DNA of 35,598 bases. Source: Methylobacterium gossipiicola. GTDB taxonomy: Bacteria; Pseudomonadota; Alphaproteobacteria; Rhizobiales; Beijerinckiaceae. The stretch covers positions 1 to 35,598 of the forward strand of contig NZ_FOPM01000033.1 in assembly GCF_900113485.1 (NCBI RefSeq), in the 5' to 3' direction. Position numbers and translations under genes: made by a program. This document shows positions 32,933 to 35,598 of the stretch, piece after piece. Under the pieces are notes generated by a model. The model made no database searches. It saw only the letters and a program-made list of their open reading frames with translations, and had not been told where the DNA came from. Within the stretch, counting starts at the first letter, position 1. Every line of letters starts with the position of its first letter.

Positions 32933-35074
32933 TTGAACCTGCTCACCGACCTGCAGTTCGGTTTCGGCCGGCGCGTGCCCGTGCTGCTCCAGGCCGAGGC
33001 CGCCGAATGCGGCATGGCCTGCCTCGGCATGGTGCTGGGCTCCCATGGCCACCACGTCGATCTCGGGCAGATGCGGCGGCGCCATGCTGTGTCCCTGAAG
33101 GGCATGACCCTGCGCAACCTCATCGACCTCGCCGGGTCGATGGGCCTCGCCACCCGCGCCGTGCGGATCGAGCTGAAGGATCTCGCCCGCCTCAAGACGC
33201 CCTGCATCCTGCATTGGGGCCTGAACCACTTCGTGGTGCTCACGGAGGTGCGGGCGAACGGGATCACGATTCACGATCCGGCGCGGGGCCGCCGCCGCCT
33301 CACCCTCGCGGAGGTGTCGCGGGACTTCACCGGCGTCGCCCTGGAGACGACGCCCACGACGCAGTTCGTCCGCACGAAGCGCCGACGCGGCCTCGTCCTG
33401 CGCGATCTGTTCCGAACCATCGGCGGCCTCCGCCCGGCCCTCGCGCAGATCCTCGCTTTGTCGCTCGGGATCGAACTCGTGGCGATCCTGATGCCGATCG
33501 CCTCGCAGATCGTCATCGACGAGGTGATCGTGAATGCCGATCTCGACCTGCTCCTCGTGGTGGCGGTCGGGCTGGCGCTGCTCCTCGTCGTGCAACTCGT
33601 GCTCTCCGTCGCCCGAACCTGGGCGATCATGGTCACGGGCACGGAACTCAACCTGCAATGGTCGGGAAGCCTGTTCGGCCATCTCTCGCGCCTGCCCCTC
33701 GACTATTTCGAGAAGCGCCATGTCGGCGACGTGATCTCGCGGTTCGGCGCCCTGGCGACGATCCAGAAGGGCATCACCACGGACCTCGTCCAGGCGGTGC
33801 TCGACGGGATCATGTCGCTGGGCATGCTCGCCATGCTGGTGGTCTATGGCGGATGGCTCGCCGTTCTCGTCGTCGCCTCGACGGCCCTGACGACGGCGCT
33901 CCGGATCTTCGCCTATGCCTCCTACCGGGAGGGGACCGAGGAGGCCATCGTCGCCGAAGCGCGCCAGCAATCGCACTTCATCGAGACCGTTCGCGGCATG
34001 GCGAGCGTGAAGCTCCTCGACCTGCGTGAGCGCCGCAGCGGCACGTGGATGAACCACTTCGTCACCGCGGTGAATGCGCGCCTGCGGCTGCAGCGCCTCG
34101 ACCTCGTGTTCGGTCGCGCCAACGAATTGCTGTTCGGGGTCGACCGCCTGCTCCTCCTCGTCCTCGGCGCCCGCGCGGTCATCGACCAGTCGATGAGCCT
34201 CGGCATGCTGGTGGCCTTCCTGGCCTATCGCGATCAGTTCTCCCAGCGCATCGGCAACCTCATCCAGTCGGGCTTCCAGCTGCGCATGCTCAACGTCCAG
34301 ACCGACCGCCTGTCGGACATCGTGCTGAGCGAGCCCGAGGAGCAGGCCATCGTCCCGCCGACACTCTCGAACCCCGCCGTCATCGGAACGGGTGGGGCGA
34401 AGGGTGCCGTCGCCGTGCGGGGCCTCGCCCTGCGCTACGGCGCCGACGAGCCCTGGATTTTTCGCGATCTCGATCTCGACATCGCCCCGGGCGCGAGCTT
34501 TGCCATCACGGGGCCTTCGGGGTGCGGCAAGTCGAGCCTCATGAAGGTGATGATGGGCCTGCTGCCGGCGAGCGAAGGCAGCGTGCTCATCGACGGCCAG
34601 GACCTGCGGACCCTCGGTCCGAGCGCCTATCGCCGCCGCATCGCCGGGGTGATGCAGAATGACGGCCTGTTCGCCGGGTCCATCGCGGAGAACATCGCCT
34701 GCTTCGACGAGCGGCCGGATCCCGGCTGGATCGAGGAATGCGCGGCGCGGGCCGCGATCCTGGCGGATATCCGGCGCACCCCGATGGGGTTCGAGACCCT
34801 GGTGGGCGATATGGGCTCGACCCTCTCGGGCGGCCAGAAGCAGCGGGTGATCCTCGCACGCGCCCTCTACCGGCGCCCGGAAATCCTGTTCCTCGACGAG
34901 GCGACGAGCCACCTCGACGAGGCCACCGAGGCCGCCATCGCGTCCGCCCTCCGGGACCTGCGCATGACCCGGGTGATCGTGGCGCACCGTCCCGCCACCA
35001 TCGTCCATGCGGACGCCGTCCACACGTTCGCCGGTCCGGATTCCGCAACGCCTCGCCCGCTGCACCCGACCTGA
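32933..35074 (+). CDS. Peptidase-containing ABC exporter (C39 leader peptidase, CvaB/LagD type)
   Basis: The protein has 713 residues from TTG 32933. Residues 1-150 are a C39 peptidase: oxyanion Gln20 and catalytic Cys26 in LLQAEAAECGMACLGM, His near 102 in HWGLNHFVVL, Asp near 117 in IHDPARG. All catalytic residues are present, so it should cut double-glycine leaders. Six membrane helices span about 155-430 (LSLGIELVAILMPIASQIVI). The ATPase follows: Walker A GPSGCGKSS near 526, LSGGQKQRVILARAL near 632, Walker B EILFLDEATSHLD and H-loop VIVAHRP. It removes the leader of the precursor encoded at 31291 and exports the core through the adaptor. The gene looks intact. Confidence 0.92.
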   Translation: MNLLTDLQFGFGRRVPVLLQAEAAECGMACLGMVLGSHGHHVDLGQMRRRHAVSLKGMTLRNLIDLAGSMGLATRAVRIELKDLARLKTPCILHWGLNHFVVLTEVRANGITIHDPARGRRRLTLAEVSRDFTGVALETTPTTQFVRTKRRRGLVLRDLFRTIGGLRPALAQILALSLGIELVAILMPIASQIVIDEVIVNADLDLLLVVAVGLALLLVVQLVLSVARTWAIMVTGTELNLQWSGSLFGHLSRLPLDYFEKRHVGDVISRFGALATIQKGITTDLVQAVLDGIMSLGMLAMLVVYGGWLAVLVVASTALTTALRIFAYASYREGTEEAIVAEARQQSHFIETVRGMASVKLLDLRERRSGTWMNHFVTAVNARLRLQRLDLVFGRANELLFGVDRLLLLVLGARAVIDQSMSLGMLVAFLAYRDQFSQRIGNLIQSGFQLRMLNVQTDRLSDIVLSEPEEQAIVPPTLSNPAVIGTGGAKGAVAVRGLALRYGADEPWIFRDLDLDIAPGASFAITGPSGCGKSSLMKVMMGLLPASEGSVLIDGQDLRTLGPSAYRRRIAGVMQNDGLFAGSIAENIACFDERPDPGWIEECAARAAILADIRRTPMGFETLVGDMGSTLSGGQKQRVILARALYRRPEILFLDEATSHLDEATEAAIASALRDLRMTRVIVAHRPATIVHADAVHTFAGPDSATPRPLHPT

Positions 35075-35344
35075 GAAGGCAAATCGACAAGGGACCAGGG
35101 CAAATCAAAGCCGTACCGGAGCGGCCCTCAGATACGCCGCTTTGTGTACCAGCGACCCCACCGCCATCGCCCCGTTGATGGAGCCACGGACAACGCGCGC
35201 TTCCTCGCTTAAATCACCATCACGCAGGTTCTGGCGCGGAGGTTGGGTTGATACGGTTATCCCTCAGAGCCCGTCCGAGAATGTCTGGCCTGGGTTGAGT
35301 GGCCGGGATGGCGGTGGTTCCAGAAGGGTGCTGAAGCCTGATCT

Positions 35345-35598
35345 GGACATGCCATCTTTGGCGAGTTGCGGGGCGGCATCGCGTGGCGGTTGATCCCTAA
35401 GGATCTCCCTCCGCGCAGCACGACGTTTGGTTCCTTCGCGCGCTGGCGGGACGAGTGATTGTTCGGGCGGATCAACGATGCCCTGGTCATGGCCGACCGG
35501 GAGCGGGCCGGTCGCGCGGCCTCTCCGATGGCGGCCGTGCTCGACAGCCAGAGCGTGAAGACCACCGAGAGTGGCGGGCCGCGCGGCGACGACGCTGG
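35345..35598 (+). pseudogene. IS5-family transposase fragment with an in-frame stop
   Basis: From 35345 the frame reads HAIFGELRGGIAWRLIPKD, then TTFGSFARWRDE, a TGA at 35456-35458, then LFGRINDALVMADRERAGR and SVKTTESGGPRGDDA to the window edge. This is a well-conserved IS5-family transposase core (DSQSVKTTESGGPRG is diagnostic). In intact relatives the stop position holds Gly (GGA), so a single G-to-T change explains it. The N-terminus is scrambled: upstream the frame meets TGA near 35336. The 270 bases after the exporter gene (35075-35344) contain only possible remnants, such as the reading LRYAALCTSDPTAIAPLMEP near 35127, loosely like an IS5 N-terminus. Confidence 0.78.

Noticed and set aside
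32891..35065. 724-codon open frame on the minus strand opposite the exporter gene
   Set aside because: It is an antisense shadow of a GC-rich gene whose plus-strand product has full C39 and ABC motifs; the minus product is His/Arg/Gly-rich with no domain.
1..35598. CRISPR array
   Set aside because: No series of regularly spaced direct repeats was seen; the only repeated units are the two tRNA-Arg copies and local palindromes.

Overview
The window is high-GC DNA (GC-rich third codon positions in nearly every gene) with gene content and codon use typical of an alphaproteobacterium. A Methylobacterium/Methylorubrum-like member of the Hyphomicrobiales is my best guess; this is inferred from style, since no housekeeping marker is present. 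It looks like an accessory region built from several islands, bounded by IS5-type transposase fragments at both ends and containing many broken genes.

Layout. (1) 1-5640: a truncated IS5-family transposase, then a phage- or satellite-like block. The block holds a primase-polymerase/helicase, a small Cys/His protein, a terminase-small-subunit-like protein, two unknowns, a MerR-type DNA-binding protein and an HNH nuclease on the plus strand. Two small genes lie convergently on the minus strand, one of them frameshifted. No integrase is visible. (2) 6110-6313: an intact tRNA-Arg(CCG) on the minus strand and, head to head with it, a decayed tRNA-Arg copy on the plus strand. (3) 6362-16053: a minus-strand defence operon, read right to left: a 5'-truncated type III-like restriction subunit (res), a DUF4268-type protein, a beta-class DNA methyltransferase with an AT-rich recognition region, an AT-rich unknown, a UvrD-type helicase with a RelE/ParE-like N-terminal domain, and a gene split by one amber codon. 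It ends at a perfect 17-bp hairpin. (4) 16046-22114: a metal-response locus. The two-component pair is damaged: the regulator is frameshifted, and the sensor kinase is cut after its HAMP domain and joined directly to the headless res. The divergent CzcB/CzcA-type heavy-metal RND pump is intact but has no outer-membrane partner here. (5) 22181-30762: an IS630 relic, then a minus-strand operon with an SBP, two permeases and two ATPases of a Dpp/Opp-type ABC importer followed by an M20 carbamoyl-amino-acid hydrolase-like enzyme. An AraC-type regulator lies upstream. (6) 31291-35074: a compact peptide-export cassette on the plus strand. It encodes a 73-residue precursor with a textbook double-glycine leader and a glycine-zipper core, an HlyD-type adaptor, and an ABC exporter with a C39 leader peptidase. 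(7) 35345-35598: a degenerate IS5-family transposase with an in-frame stop.

The best candidate for an undescribed system is the peptide cassette in (6): precursor, adaptor and peptidase/exporter are all present and look intact, but I see neither an immunity gene nor a modification enzyme. Second is the defence operon, whose restriction gene has lost its ATPase half by fusion to a sensor-kinase gene while the methyltransferase and accessory genes remain open.
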